DNA of 28,950 nucleotides from a virus, in IMG/VR virus record IMGVR_UViG_3300010885_007864, positions 1 to 28,950 of that record. The stretch is one strand, 5' to 3'. The position numbers were made by a program, and so were the translations under genes. The notes under the pieces were generated by a model. The model saw only the letters and a list, made by a program, of their open reading frames with translations, was not told where the DNA came from and ran no database searches. This document shows positions 15,368 to 22,463 of this stretch, piece after piece; within the stretch, counting starts at the first letter, position 1; each line of letters begins with the position of its first letter.

Positions 15368-17284
15368 TTAGCTATAACGCTTTGTAGTCACGCCTTCAGC
15401 CGCCAACGGCAGGCCAGTGGCCCACGCAGGCGGTGTACACATGATTTTGTGGACATGCGCGCCAATCTCTTCAGCGCGATCTTCTGGGCACTCGACAACG
15501 ATCTCGTCGTGAACGTGCAGCACTACATCATCAAGCTGACGCAGCGAATAACGCAGCACATCATGCGCTGTCGCTTGCGTGACATTCTCACAAGCCAGAC
15601 CGCGCCACAGACGGGCGCGGGGCCATTCTGTCGCGTCTGCGGCAGGCTTCCAGGCTGCTTTTGTATATGTCACGTTGCCTTCTTCGTCGAACTTGGCGTT
15701 TGGGTAGCACAGTACCCGGCCAGAGGGCAGACTGTACCAGAGGGTTTGACCGTCGAACAAGTACACAATTCTTCCAGCAGCAAATTCATGCCCTTTGTTT
15801 CTCATCGCACGCAAATACGCGTCCTCTAAGCGTCGCCCATGATCTTGCGCCCACGGATTGGCCCTGCGCCAGCCCTCAACGGCCCGCGCAACCTCACCGG
15901 CGCTCAAATGTATGCCGTAGGCACGCCCGAACACTTCAAAGGCTCCAGCGCCCCCTAGAAAGCCCAGCGCCAACTCCTGAACCTTACCGACCTGGCGTTG
16001 ATCGCCGGTCACTTCATCGTAAGCCACGCGAAAGGTAGCGGCGGCGTTTACTTTGTACGGGTCAAGGCCAGAGCGGAACACGTCTAGCTTAGTCTCACCC
16101 GCCACACAGTTAGACAGCCAAGGGTGCACACGGCCTTCAATGGCCGACCAGTCATAGGCAATCAGAACGTGGCCGGGCTTGGCGATGATCGCCGGGCGCA
16201 ACATTTTTTTCAGAACGTCAGTAATTCGTTTTTCGAATCGTGGCACGATTTCATGGCCTCGAACCATTGCTGCGCGGACGGATTCGGGGTCTTGAGCGCT
16301 TTTACGCGGGAAATTATGGACTTGAGCGCCGTACGACGAAGCGCGCCCTGTTGCACTGCCTCCAGCAAAAACAAAGGCACCTCTAACTCGGGCATCTTCC
16401 TCGTCTGCCAGACTTTTAAGGCGGCTGAACTTCGCAACTGACGACGCCCATAAGTCATCGGCGCACTGTATAACCTCGGCCACATCGGCTGGGACTTCAT
16501 CGTGATTCTCCATAGCAAGCAAGTTAGCCCGCACTGTCTTGTCAATAGAATATTTCTCGCCAGTCCACATGAGTTTCTTGGCTTGTTCGCCGACGCGCTC
16601 CAGCACCCACTCACGCATCTTTGGCGAGCGAACGCTGGTGATCGCGCCTTCGGTCACTTTGGCGACTATCTTCTGTATTTCTTCCATCTCAGCGCCAGCG
16701 TAGCGCACGGCTGCTTCGCACAGCGGCACATCGATCAGGACGCCACGGTCGTTGATGCGCTCGTTGACGTGGTAGTCGAGCAGCTCGTCAGCACTCAGTG
16801 GCCGCATGGCCTTGCTGACCGCACGCATGGCACGCACATCCTGTTCGCAGTAAGCAATCATCTCGGCCATTAGGGTCGGATCGTTGTTGAACGTACCGTC
16901 AGCTTTGGGGATGGACAGCAGCCGAATTAGCTGACTGCCGCGATGGTCTTTCTTCATTGCCGCGCCAGCGAAGCGCCCGACATCTTCAAGGCCACCAGGC
17001 GCACAGTTTGACCGGGCTTGTGCTGCGGTGCAGTAGAACGACTCAAGCGCGTAGTTCTGTTGCAGCACATACCAAAAGATAAGCCGCTCGAAAGCGGCGT
17101 TGTGGGCGTAAATCATGTGCCCTGTGAAGTCAGGTAATGGACCTTCTATCCACGTCTGCACTTCTTCGTCATCAAAGGCGTAGGACATGCACAGCACATC
17201 GGTGCTGGCATCCTGCGCGTAGTTGTACACGCCTTTAGCGCGTAGGTCGCACCGGCTGCGCGTCTCGAAGTCAACCCAGATCAT
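15368..17284 (-). CDS. DNA polymerase, family A with 3'-5' exonuclease
   Basis: A 638-aa phage replicase. Exonuclease: DFETRS (5-10), HNAAFER (~61-67) and YCEQD (~145-149). Polymerase: TGR (~312-314), motif A YDWSAIEGRV (377-386), motif B RQVGKVQELALGFLGG (430-445) and motif C LHVHDEIVVE (~589-598), all in the standard order. It lacks a 5'-3' exonuclease domain, typical of phage enzymes. I chose ATG 17284 (MIWVDFETRS) because it overlaps the stop of a 40-aa membrane-protein gene as ATGA; the in-frame ATG at 17320 would read through most of that overlap and has no good ribosome site. Followed by a hairpin and the primase-helicase. Confidence 0.94.
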   Translation of the reverse strand: MIWVDFETRSRCDLRAKGVYNYAQDASTDVLCMSYAFDDEEVQTWIEGPLPDFTGHMIYAHNAAFERLIFWYVLQQNYALESFYCTAAQARSNCAPGGLEDVGRFAGAAMKKDHRGSQLIRLLSIPKADGTFNNDPTLMAEMIAYCEQDVRAMRAVSKAMRPLSADELLDYHVNERINDRGVLIDVPLCEAAVRYAGAEMEEIQKIVAKVTEGAITSVRSPKMREWVLERVGEQAKKLMWTGEKYSIDKTVRANLLAMENHDEVPADVAEVIQCADDLWASSVAKFSRLKSLADEEDARVRGAFVFAGGSATGRASSYGAQVHNFPRKSAQDPESVRAAMVRGHEIVPRFEKRITDVLKKMLRPAIIAKPGHVLIAYDWSAIEGRVHPWLSNCVAGETKLDVFRSGLDPYKVNAAATFRVAYDEVTGDQRQVGKVQELALGFLGGAGAFEVFGRAYGIHLSAGEVARAVEGWRRANPWAQDHGRRLEDAYLRAMRNKGHEFAAGRIVYLFDGQTLWYSLPSGRVLCYPNAKFDEEGNVTYTKAAWKPAADATEWPRARLWRGLACENVTQATAHDVLRYSLRQLDDVVLHVHDEIVVECPEDRAEEIGAHVHKIMCTPPAWATGLPLAAEGVTTKRYS

Positions 17285-17403
17285 ACAGCGCTCATTTTCC
17301 AGTACATGTATGCCATCCATACAAATACCAAATTAATGATTGGAGGGGCAAAAACTGCAAGAACGACGCACAATATTGCTGCGCCAAAAAATATCGGATT
17401 CAT
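17281..17403 (-). CDS. Hidden 40-aa membrane peptide coupled to DNA polymerase
   Basis: The ATG at 17403 opens a 40-codon frame whose TGA overlaps the DNA polymerase ATG (ATGA at 17284-17281). The peptide starts MNPIFFGAAILCVVLAVFAP and continues PIINLVFVWMAYMYWKM, so nearly the whole length is hydrophobic: one or two short membrane segments with a Pro-Pro kink. The ribosome site is weak. Translational coupling and the membrane pattern favour a real gene. It may anchor replication at the membrane or be an early membrane effector; neither is shown. Confidence 0.6.
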   Translation of the reverse strand: MNPIFFGAAILCVVLAVFAPPIINLVFVWMAYMYWKMSAV

Positions 17404-17406
17404 ACT

Positions 17407-17517
17407 TTACTTTACTGTATAGGTGGGGGCTTCGATTTGGTCGTTATGTTTAAAAATCCATGTTTTATAAACATGTCGTTTTGAACGTGTACAAGAAAGC
17501 CAGAAAATTGTACACAT
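17407..17517 (-). CDS. Possible 36-aa basic peptide
   Basis: ATG at 17517 preceded by GAGG with a 5-base gap, a good ribosome site. Product starts MCTIFWLSCTRSKRHVYKTW, basic, with two Cys, ending TYTVK; its TAA lies 3 bases before the next small gene's ATG. The tight spacing and ribosome site support it; the short length and the palindromes within it argue for caution. No function known. Confidence 0.45.
   Translation of the reverse strand: MCTIFWLSCTRSKRHVYKTWIFKHNDQIEAPTYTVK
17459..17515. promoter_or_regulatory. Two perfect inverted repeats, operator candidates
   Basis: CATGTTT-TAT-AAACATG (17459-17475, 7-bp arms) and GTGTACAA / TTGTACAC (17487-17494 and 17508-17515, 8-bp arms, 13-base gap). 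They lie in the 213-base gap upstream of the polymerase, within the first codons of a possible 36-aa gene. Such symmetric AT-flanked sites are typical for dimeric repressors; hairpin formation in the mRNA is an alternative. A weaker GCCCC...GGGGC hairpin lies at 17543-17564, possibly ending the ssDNA-binding transcript. Confidence 0.45.
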
Positions 17518-17616
17518 GACATCCTCGAACGCTGGCTTAACAGCCCCCGATCAAAAGGTGGGGCCTACTAAAGGCTCAGGAGATAACGTCCCTCACCCTG
17601 TTCAGCCCCGATTTAC

Positions 17617-18252
17617 TTAGACGCTGCGACGACGACGGCCAGCAGGTTCTGGCGCGGGTTCTGGTGCAACGTCATCAGATAACGCGCCATCAAGACCAAC
17701 CCAGTCAATAATTTCAAACACTGGCGTGTAGATTTTTCCATACGACTTGTGCTGATAGTGGTCTTTTTTCAGACGCACGATAGCGACAGGTTTAGTCTGG
17801 TCTTTCTCCACTTGCGTAGCGATTGCCACGCCCAAGATTTGAACCGCTTTCTTGCCACCAGTAGATGTGGTGGTGTAACGCGCTTCCATGTCTTTGTCTT
17901 CACCAGTGGTGCATTTCAAAGACATGCCAATCTGTGTTTCCCAGCCACGTTTAGCGCCTTGTGGAGCGCCGTCCAATTCAGGCAATGGCTCAGAGACGCC
18001 GACCATCTTTTCACCCAACACTTCACCGTCACCCCAAGCGATGTAGCCGTGGATAAACGAGAAAGGATTGATAGCCCAGATGGCGTCGTCTTCCACTTCT
18101 GTCTGATCTGCACCGAAGACCCAATGGCCTGTCTTGTCCATTTTCAGGATGACAGTGCCGCTAGGGCCGACGTCTTTTTCAAGAGCGCGCAAGGATGTAG
18201 ACAAAGAAGAAACGGCTGGCAGATTTGCCGAAGAGAATGTAGTCAATTGCAT
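17617..18252 (-). CDS. Probable single-stranded-DNA-binding / replication accessory protein
   Basis: A 211-aa protein starting MQLTTFSSANLPAVSSLSTS. The centre is beta-rich (GTVILKMDKTGHWVFGADQT, FSFIHGYIAWGDGEVLG) and fits an OB-like fold; later KAVQILGVAIATQVEKDQTK and HYQHKSYGKIYTPVFEIIDW strands follow. It then has an acidic-Pro linker (APEPAPEPAG) and a basic RRRR tail, unlike the acidic tail of bacterial SSB. It lies next to a DUF2800 nuclease and upstream of DNA polymerase; DUF2800 is often beside the DUF2815 ssDNA-binding protein, so I infer the role by position. No direct motif proves it. Confidence 0.62.
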   Translation of the reverse strand: MQLTTFSSANLPAVSSLSTSLRALEKDVGPSGTVILKMDKTGHWVFGADQTEVEDDAIWAINPFSFIHGYIAWGDGEVLGEKMVGVSEPLPELDGAPQGAKRGWETQIGMSLKCTTGEDKDMEARYTTTSTGGKKAVQILGVAIATQVEKDQTKPVAIVRLKKDHYQHKSYGKIYTPVFEIIDWVGLDGALSDDVAPEPAPEPAGRRRRSV

Positions 18253-18261
18253 TTTAAGCTT

Positions 18262-19377
18262 TCACTGTAGTTTAGAAAGGGCAGCGGTTAATTGCTGCCC
18301 GATTTGCAACACTGCTGGGCGAGGATCATCCTCACTTGCCAATGTTGTGCCGGACGATATTGTCACCACTAATTCTGGTGGCAATGCCGTCTTGCTCTTT
18401 TTGAGTAACTTCTCAGCAACTGCTGGAGAAATTACTTCGGGTTCTTTGTAGGGCGCAACGTCAGCCGACAACAGCATCGCTGCTGCTTTAGCTGGGTCAA
18501 CCCACTGTCTTGTGCCGCGCTTGGCAACCAGTTTGTAGCCTGGCACTGGCATGGACTTCTCAAGCAACTGAAGCGCCAACCCGCGAAGGTCTTTGATCCA
18601 ATCTTCCAAGAGGTCTGCATTCTTCAGGTATTTGCCCAGCATGTCAACATTTATTTCTTGCATCTGAAGTTTCAGAGCGCGGTCAACAGCGCCGGTCATC
18701 TTAGGGCACGTCGGCTTGGCCGCGCACCAACGGCAATGCTCACCTGCTGCCAGTTTAGCGTCAGGCAATTGTGCTGCGTTGACAGCCTTGACCAGATCAC
18801 GCTCGAACTGCGCAATGCGTTCCTTGGTCGTGATCCAGCGTTTGATCATGGGCGGCTGGATGATGATGCATTCGATCTCGTCTGCGCCAGAGAACGCCCA
18901 AGCTGCTGATTCGGTACGCATGGCCGCAGCCGCGTAAAACATCAGTTGATCATTTTCTTCAGCATCGACGACAACGCCGTCACCAAACTTCCAGTCAAGA
19001 ACAATGGCACGAGCGCCAATACGACCAACCAAGTCAGTGCTGCCAAATACGCCAGGCAGTAGATCACCGAAGCCAACACGTGTTTCCACTTCATACAACA
19101 TCTCCTTTGTAGGGTCAACTTCGTCAAGCAGCGCCAGCGCCACTGTGATCTTTTCGTCGTACAGGTCTTGTGTTAGCACTTGGTTTTCATAACGCATACC
19201 GATCACATCGACATTCATGTCTTCAAGGATAGCGCTGATGGCATTGTGCAGCAACGTGCCGCGATCAGCGTGTTCGCTGGATGGTTTGGCCGGCATCTTT
19301 TGCACCAGCGCCACAGAGCCGGGGCAGTTGATGACGCGCTTGGCGGTCGAGCCGCCGACAATATTACTGTGCTGCAT
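18262..19377 (-). CDS. DUF2800 family PD-(D/E)XK nuclease, Cas4/RecB-like
   Basis: A 371-aa predicted nuclease. H44 (RGTLLH), D115 (GSTDLVG), D128-x-K130 (IVLDWKFG) and Q144 (NDQLMFYA) lie in the order of RecB/Cas4-type nucleases. Cysteines are at C18 (NCPGS) and C215, C218, C224 (CRWCAAKPTCP), one N-terminal plus three C-terminal, the layout of 4Fe-4S Cas4/AddB nucleases. The family is called DUF2800 in phages. Likely role: DNA end processing in replication or recombination. GGAGG lies 6 bases before the ATG; it overlaps the 70-aa gene by 14 bases. Confidence 0.88.
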   Translation of the reverse strand: MQHSNIVGGSTAKRVINCPGSVALVQKMPAKPSSEHADRGTLLHNAISAILEDMNVDVIGMRYENQVLTQDLYDEKITVALALLDEVDPTKEMLYEVETRVGFGDLLPGVFGSTDLVGRIGARAIVLDWKFGDGVVVDAEENDQLMFYAAAAMRTESAAWAFSGADEIECIIIQPPMIKRWITTKERIAQFERDLVKAVNAAQLPDAKLAAGEHCRWCAAKPTCPKMTGAVDRALKLQMQEINVDMLGKYLKNADLLEDWIKDLRGLALQLLEKSMPVPGYKLVAKRGTRQWVDPAKAAAMLLSADVAPYKEPEVISPAVAEKLLKKSKTALPPELVVTISSGTTLASEDDPRPAVLQIGQQLTAALSKLQ

Positions 19378-19576
19378 TGCGTGCCTCCATCATCGTGTCT
19401 GCCATTCTAAAAGCCGCAGCAGCGATTTTTTGCCTTGAATTGATTTCAGTTATGACATGCTTAAGTAACATGCCTTCCATTGCTTTGGCCGCAAAATAGT
19501 CGCGCAAAGTCATGCCGCGCCCTTGCTCTGCGGGATGGTTAGGCTGTGGAAATGCGGGTGGATTATTGTGCAACAT
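19364..19576 (-). CDS. Small phage protein with MTLRDYFAAKA motif (70 aa)
   Basis: A 70-aa protein starting MLHNNPPAFPQPNHPAEQGR. After a Pro-rich head comes GMTLRDYFAAKAMEGMLL, a motif I recognise from many small phage proteins of unknown function, and a helical end. GGAGA lies ~7 bases before the ATG at 19576; the longer frame to 19693 reads through the neighbouring gene. It overlaps both flanking genes by 14 bases, showing a tight leftward unit. Confidence 0.78.
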   Translation of the reverse strand: MLHNNPPAFPQPNHPAEQGRGMTLRDYFAAKAMEGMLLKHVITEINSRQKIAAAAFRMADTMMEARNAAQ

Positions 19577-19742
19577 TTGTCGTCTCCAAAATTTTATTAA
19601 TGCCATCGCGCAATTGCAGCGCTTGTTCTTTGGTGAGGCCGATGCTAGCGTAAGCGCAATGATGGTGGATGCTAACCCAAGCGCCGTCATCAAACTCGCT
19701 AACGGTGACGCTTGAGGCGCCGACTTTAATTCGTGTGTCCAT
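19563..19742 (-). CDS. First gene of leftward replication operon (59 aa)
   Basis: A 59-aa protein starting MDTRIKVGASSVTVSEFDDG. Beta-hairpin beginning, then a helix TKEQALQLRDGINKIL; three consecutive His (SIHHHCAYA) are noted. AAGGA lies ~8 bases before the ATG. The promoter at 19800-19772 would serve it. No family recognised; a small regulator or replication accessory protein is possible. Confidence 0.72.
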   Translation of the reverse strand: MDTRIKVGASSVTVSEFDDGAWVSIHHHCAYASIGLTKEQALQLRDGINKILETTNVAQ

Positions 19743-19771
19743 TTGACTGTCCTTTAGTTGATTGAGATTGC

Positions 19772-19820
19772 ATCTTAGCACAAAAATATTTGTTGTGCAA
19801 AACTTTTTTACGGGTATACT
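19772..19820. promoter_or_regulatory. Divergent promoters with overlapping inverted repeat
   Basis: Leftward: TTGCAC (19800-19795) and TAAGAT (19777-19772), 17-base spacer. Rightward: TTGTGC (19793-19798) and TATACT (19815-19820), 16-base spacer. An inverted repeat GCACAA (19778-19783) / TTGTGC (19793-19798) overlaps both -35 elements, so one bound repressor could shut both operons. The rightward start would fall at about 19827, one base before the nuclease ATG, giving an essentially leaderless mRNA. Confidence 0.6.
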
Positions 19821-19827
19821 TTACGTT

Positions 19828-20142
19828 ATGAAAGAATCAGAAGTTGAACGGCATTTTGTTTGGGCTATCGAGCGTGCTGGCGGTAAGGCGTGGAAGTTCA
19901 CATCGCCAGGGCGCAAAGGCGTCGCTGATCGGATCGCTTGCTTGCCCAATGGGCAGACGTGGTTTGTGGAGCTGAAAACCAAAGGCGGCAGGCTGTCGCC
20001 CTTGCAGAAGTTGTTTGCCGCTGATATGGCGCTTTTAAATCAACGATACGCATGTTTATGGACTAAGGAGCAGATAGATGAATGGTTGGAAAAAGAAGTT
20101 TGCGTTATCGACGCGCGTCTTGGTAGCAGGCGGCAAGATTGA
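19828..20142 (+). CDS. VRR-NUC nuclease (104 aa), probable leaderless mRNA
   Basis: A 104-aa stand-alone VRR-NUC protein of the PD-(D/E)XK superfamily. It starts MKESEVERHFVWAIERAGGK, then WKFTSPGRKGVADRI (D34), WFVELKTKGG (E48, K50) and LSPLQK (Q61), the complete catalytic set. These enzymes act on branched or nicked DNA such as Holliday junctions; in phages they often lie beside SNF2-like helicases, as here. I chose ATG 19828 because the family pattern begins there; the upstream in-frame ATG at 19762 would lie before the promoter. No Shine-Dalgarno is present. Confidence 0.88.
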   Translation: MKESEVERHFVWAIERAGGKAWKFTSPGRKGVADRIACLPNGQTWFVELKTKGGRLSPLQKLFAADMALLNQRYACLWTKEQIDEWLEKEVCVIDARLGSRRQD

Positions 20143-20242
20143 GTCACGGTGTGTTAATCACCCTAACTTTGTCGAGCAGTACGTTTTTACACGGGAACAA
20201 TTGGAGAAATTTATAAATGAACTCACTAAACAAACAAGTTGA
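20078..20242 (+). CDS. Hidden 54-aa overlapping gene
   Basis: An ATG at 20078 with a strong AAGGAG 8 bases upstream opens a 54-codon frame that overlaps the VRR-NUC gene by 65 bases and DUF3310 by 26. Product starts MNGWKKKFALSTRVLVAGGK, then SRCVNHPNFVEQYVFTREQL and a helical end. It reads as a normal alpha/beta protein and fills a 74-base gap between neighbours. The ribosome site is the best in the operon. No function recognised. Confidence 0.65.
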   Translation: MNGWKKKFALSTRVLVAGGKIESRCVNHPNFVEQYVFTREQLEKFINELTKQTS

Positions 20243-20441
20243 TGGCACACACTACAAGGACATGCCGATTCAGCCAGTCCAGTACATCCACGCCAACGCG
20301 ATGGGCTACTTAGAGGGCAACGTCGTCAAGTACGTGAGCCGCTGGCGCAACAAGAACGGCATTGCCGATCTGCACAAGGCCAAGCACTACATCGAATTGC
20401 TGATCGACCTTGAGAATCGCAACGACGAGTGCGGCAAGTGA
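20217..20441 (+). CDS. DUF3310 family protein (74 aa)
   Basis: A 74-aa protein with the DUF3310 pattern: DGTHYKDMPIQPVQYIHAN, NVVKYVSRWRNKNGIADLHK and AKHYIELLID. DUF3310 proteins are found in many phages, sometimes called nucleotide-kinase-like; the biochemical role is not settled to my knowledge. GGAGA lies ~8 bases before the ATG. Its stop overlaps the helicase GTG start. Confidence 0.9.
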   Translation: MNSLNKQVDGTHYKDMPIQPVQYIHANAMGYLEGNVVKYVSRWRNKNGIADLHKAKHYIELLIDLENRNDECGK

Positions 20442-21757
20442 AGTTGCGTCCGTATCAGGAACTGGCCGCTGATTTTATCTACGAGCATGACCGTGCGATG
20501 GTGTTAGCGCCAGTTGGGGCTGGCAAGACAGCCATCACGCTGACCGGCATGTGGGAGATGCTGCGCGACAAACACGTCAAGCGTTTCTTAGTGTTGGCGC
20601 CCAAGCGCGTCTGCACCGACGTATGGCCTGTTGAGCAGCCTAAGTGGGCGCCGGGCATGTCCATGTCCGTCTGCGTCGGAACACCGCGCCAGCGCCTGCA
20701 AGCCTACGCCGCAGACACGCAGGTAATGGTCATCAACTACGACAACATTCAATGGCTGGTCGAAAACGGCCCGTTAAATTTTGACGGCATTGTGTTTGAC
20801 GAGTTGACACGTCTCAAGAATCCTAGCGGCGCACGATTCAAGGCGCTGCTTAAGATTATGGAGCCGATGCGTGTGCGCTGGGGCCTGACCGGCTCGTTCA
20901 CCAGCAACGGGCTAGAAGACGTGTTCGGCCAATGCAAGATCGTCAATCAAGACCTGCTGGGCCGCGCCAAGGGCGCGTTCATGCAGCAGTACTTTGTGCT
21001 GATGAATCCCGAGTTTGGCGAGTGGGCACCGCGCCCGGGCGCGTTAGACCGGGTGATGCAAAAGATCAAACCGGCCACCTATGTGCTGGAGCCTGGCGAG
21101 TACAAGGACAAACTGCCGCCCTGCCATCAAATCGAAATGAAGTGCAAGATGGACTTGACGCCGTACAACAAGCTCAAGAAAGACTTTGTACTGGACACAA
21201 TTACAGCCGTAAACGCGGGCGTCGTTACTGGCAAATTGCAGCAATTGGCGTCGGGCTTCGTTTACGACACCAAGACAGAGGCCTCCGAAACACCCGGTAA
21301 GTTCACTGTAACACAGACGCCGATCTGGTTTAGCAGCCACAAATTTGATTTACTTGAAGAACTTCTAGAGGAAAACCAACATGCCAATACCATCATTGCT
21401 TACACGTACAAAGAAGAGTTGGCTGAACTCAAACGACGATTTAAAGTCATCACCCTTGACGATGACAACGCCATCGAGCGCTGGAACCGGGGTACTGTTG
21501 AATTACTGGCCGTGCACCCGAAAGCTGCCGGTCACGGGCTTAACTTGCAGCATGGGGGCTGTCACATGGTCTTTCTGTCCCTGCCGTGGAGTCTCGAACT
21601 TTACGAGCAAACCATCGGACGTCTGCACCGCAGCGGGCAGTCAAAAGATGTATGGGTCTACGTGCTTATGACCGAGAAAACTGTGGACGAGAAAATCTGG
21701 GCGGCGCTGCACACCAAACAGGCTATATCTGAAATTGCATTGGAGGCACTCAAATGA
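20438..21757 (+). CDS. SNF2-like DNA helicase / translocase
   Basis: A 439-aa superfamily 2 enzyme. KLRPYQELAADFI is the Q-like opening, LAPVGAGKTA Walker A, IVFDELTRLKN the DExx box (DELT rather than DEAH), LTGSFTSNG motif III, and AAGHGLNLQHGG with YEQTIGRLHRSGQ motifs V and VI. SNF2 enzymes move on duplex DNA; with VRR-NUC in the same operon it may process recombination or replication forks. I chose GTG 20438, forming GTGA with the DUF3310 stop; a GTG at 20429 is also in frame. Confidence 0.92.
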   Translation: MKLRPYQELAADFIYEHDRAMVLAPVGAGKTAITLTGMWEMLRDKHVKRFLVLAPKRVCTDVWPVEQPKWAPGMSMSVCVGTPRQRLQAYAADTQVMVINYDNIQWLVENGPLNFDGIVFDELTRLKNPSGARFKALLKIMEPMRVRWGLTGSFTSNGLEDVFGQCKIVNQDLLGRAKGAFMQQYFVLMNPEFGEWAPRPGALDRVMQKIKPATYVLEPGEYKDKLPPCHQIEMKCKMDLTPYNKLKKDFVLDTITAVNAGVVTGKLQQLASGFVYDTKTEASETPGKFTVTQTPIWFSSHKFDLLEELLEENQHANTIIAYTYKEELAELKRRFKVITLDDDNAIERWNRGTVELLAVHPKAAGHGLNLQHGGCHMVFLSLPWSLELYEQTIGRLHRSGQSKDVWVYVLMTEKTVDEKIWAALHTKQAISEIALEALK

Positions 21758-21960
21758 ATGCTGTACAAAAGTTTTTTACTGATATAATTGAACTCAGCGA
21801 ATCTGAAAAGGCGATGGGCTGGCGCAAACGTCAGATGGTCGAGCAACAAGTTGGCGCTCGTCGCCAGGCGTTTCGTGAGATTGCCACCAAGGTTCAAGCG
21901 ATGCCGTTTAACGACGCAACGATCGACAGTTTTTTAGTTTGGTTGAAGGAACAAGAATGA
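21754..21960 (+). CDS. Small helical accessory protein (68 aa)
   Basis: A 68-aa protein starting MNAVQKFFTDIIELSESEKA, all helical and charged, no membrane segment. It overlaps the SNF2 stop by ATGA and the next start by ATGA, so it is translated in series. It opens a chain of short helical proteins of this operon. Function unknown. Confidence 0.78.
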   Translation: MNAVQKFFTDIIELSESEKAMGWRKRQMVEQQVGARRQAFREIATKVQAMPFNDATIDSFLVWLKEQE

Positions 21961-22124
21961 AACGAATTGATATGTGGAAAGCAAAACTGAAGGCCGCAAG
22001 GTCTGAGGCCAAGCACAAAGAACGGCAAATGAAGTCCGCGATCCGTAGCTACATGCGAACAGACGGCGAAGTGCAAAAGTTGGAGGCACAAATTTATGAT
22101 TACATGGCGAAAACTAAACAGTAA
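21957..22124 (+). CDS. Small basic helical protein (55 aa)
   Basis: A 55-aa Lys-rich helix (MKRIDMWKAKLKAARSEAKH at the start). ATG 21957 overlaps the previous stop as ATGA; an in-frame ATG at 21939 lacks this. Possible nucleic-acid contact by charge only; no family recognised. Confidence 0.7.
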   Translation: MKRIDMWKAKLKAARSEAKHKERQMKSAIRSYMRTDGEVQKLEAQIYDYMAKTKQ

Positions 22125-22281
22125 CTTGAGCCTCAAGTCTGAAGAAGAAGTTTTGGATTTATTAAACCAAGAACGCGCATCCCACAAGCGCGTCACCGTG
22201 CTGGAGCGTTTGCACCAGCGTTACAACACACTGCGCGTCGCTCGTGAGCGCGTAGAACTTTTGAGAGAAGCAACCAAATGA
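22096..22281 (+). CDS. Small coiled-coil protein (61 aa)
   Basis: A 61-aa, almost purely helical, charged protein (NLSLKSEEEVLDLLNQERAS). GGAGG lies ~9 bases before ATG 22096. It overlaps the previous gene by 29 bases and ends in ATGA with the next. Probably forms a coiled coil; function unknown. Confidence 0.68.
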   Translation: MITWRKLNSNLSLKSEEEVLDLLNQERASHKRVTVLERLHQRYNTLRVARERVELLREATK

Positions 22282-22463
22282 GAAACATATTTTCCACACC
22301 CAGCGCCGAGATGCTGGCGCTACGAGAGCTGGAAGAGGCCAAGCGCCGCCTCTTGGAAGCGTATTCATACCGCGAAGAAGCAGATTGCCGCGTGGCCTGC
22401 TATGCAGAAAGAATCCATCGTCTTACGGAGTACCTGCGAAATGTTCAAGAAGAAAACGCCTAA
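22278..22463 (+). CDS. Small coiled-coil protein (61 aa), coupled
   Basis: A 61-aa helical protein starting MRNIFSTPSAEMLALRELEE. The core is charged heptad-like sequence (EEAKRRLLEAYSYREEADCR). ATGA overlap with the previous gene; the next gene begins inside its end. Similar in form to its upstream neighbour but not an obvious duplicate. Confidence 0.7.
   Translation: MRNIFSTPSAEMLALRELEEAKRRLLEAYSYREEADCRVACYAERIHRLTEYLRNVQEENA

Noticed and set aside
17415-17522. Alternative 36-codon frame in the polymerase leader.
   Set aside because: Its GAGG touches the ATG with no spacing, whereas the frame at 17407-17517 has a proper gap and ends next to the following gene.
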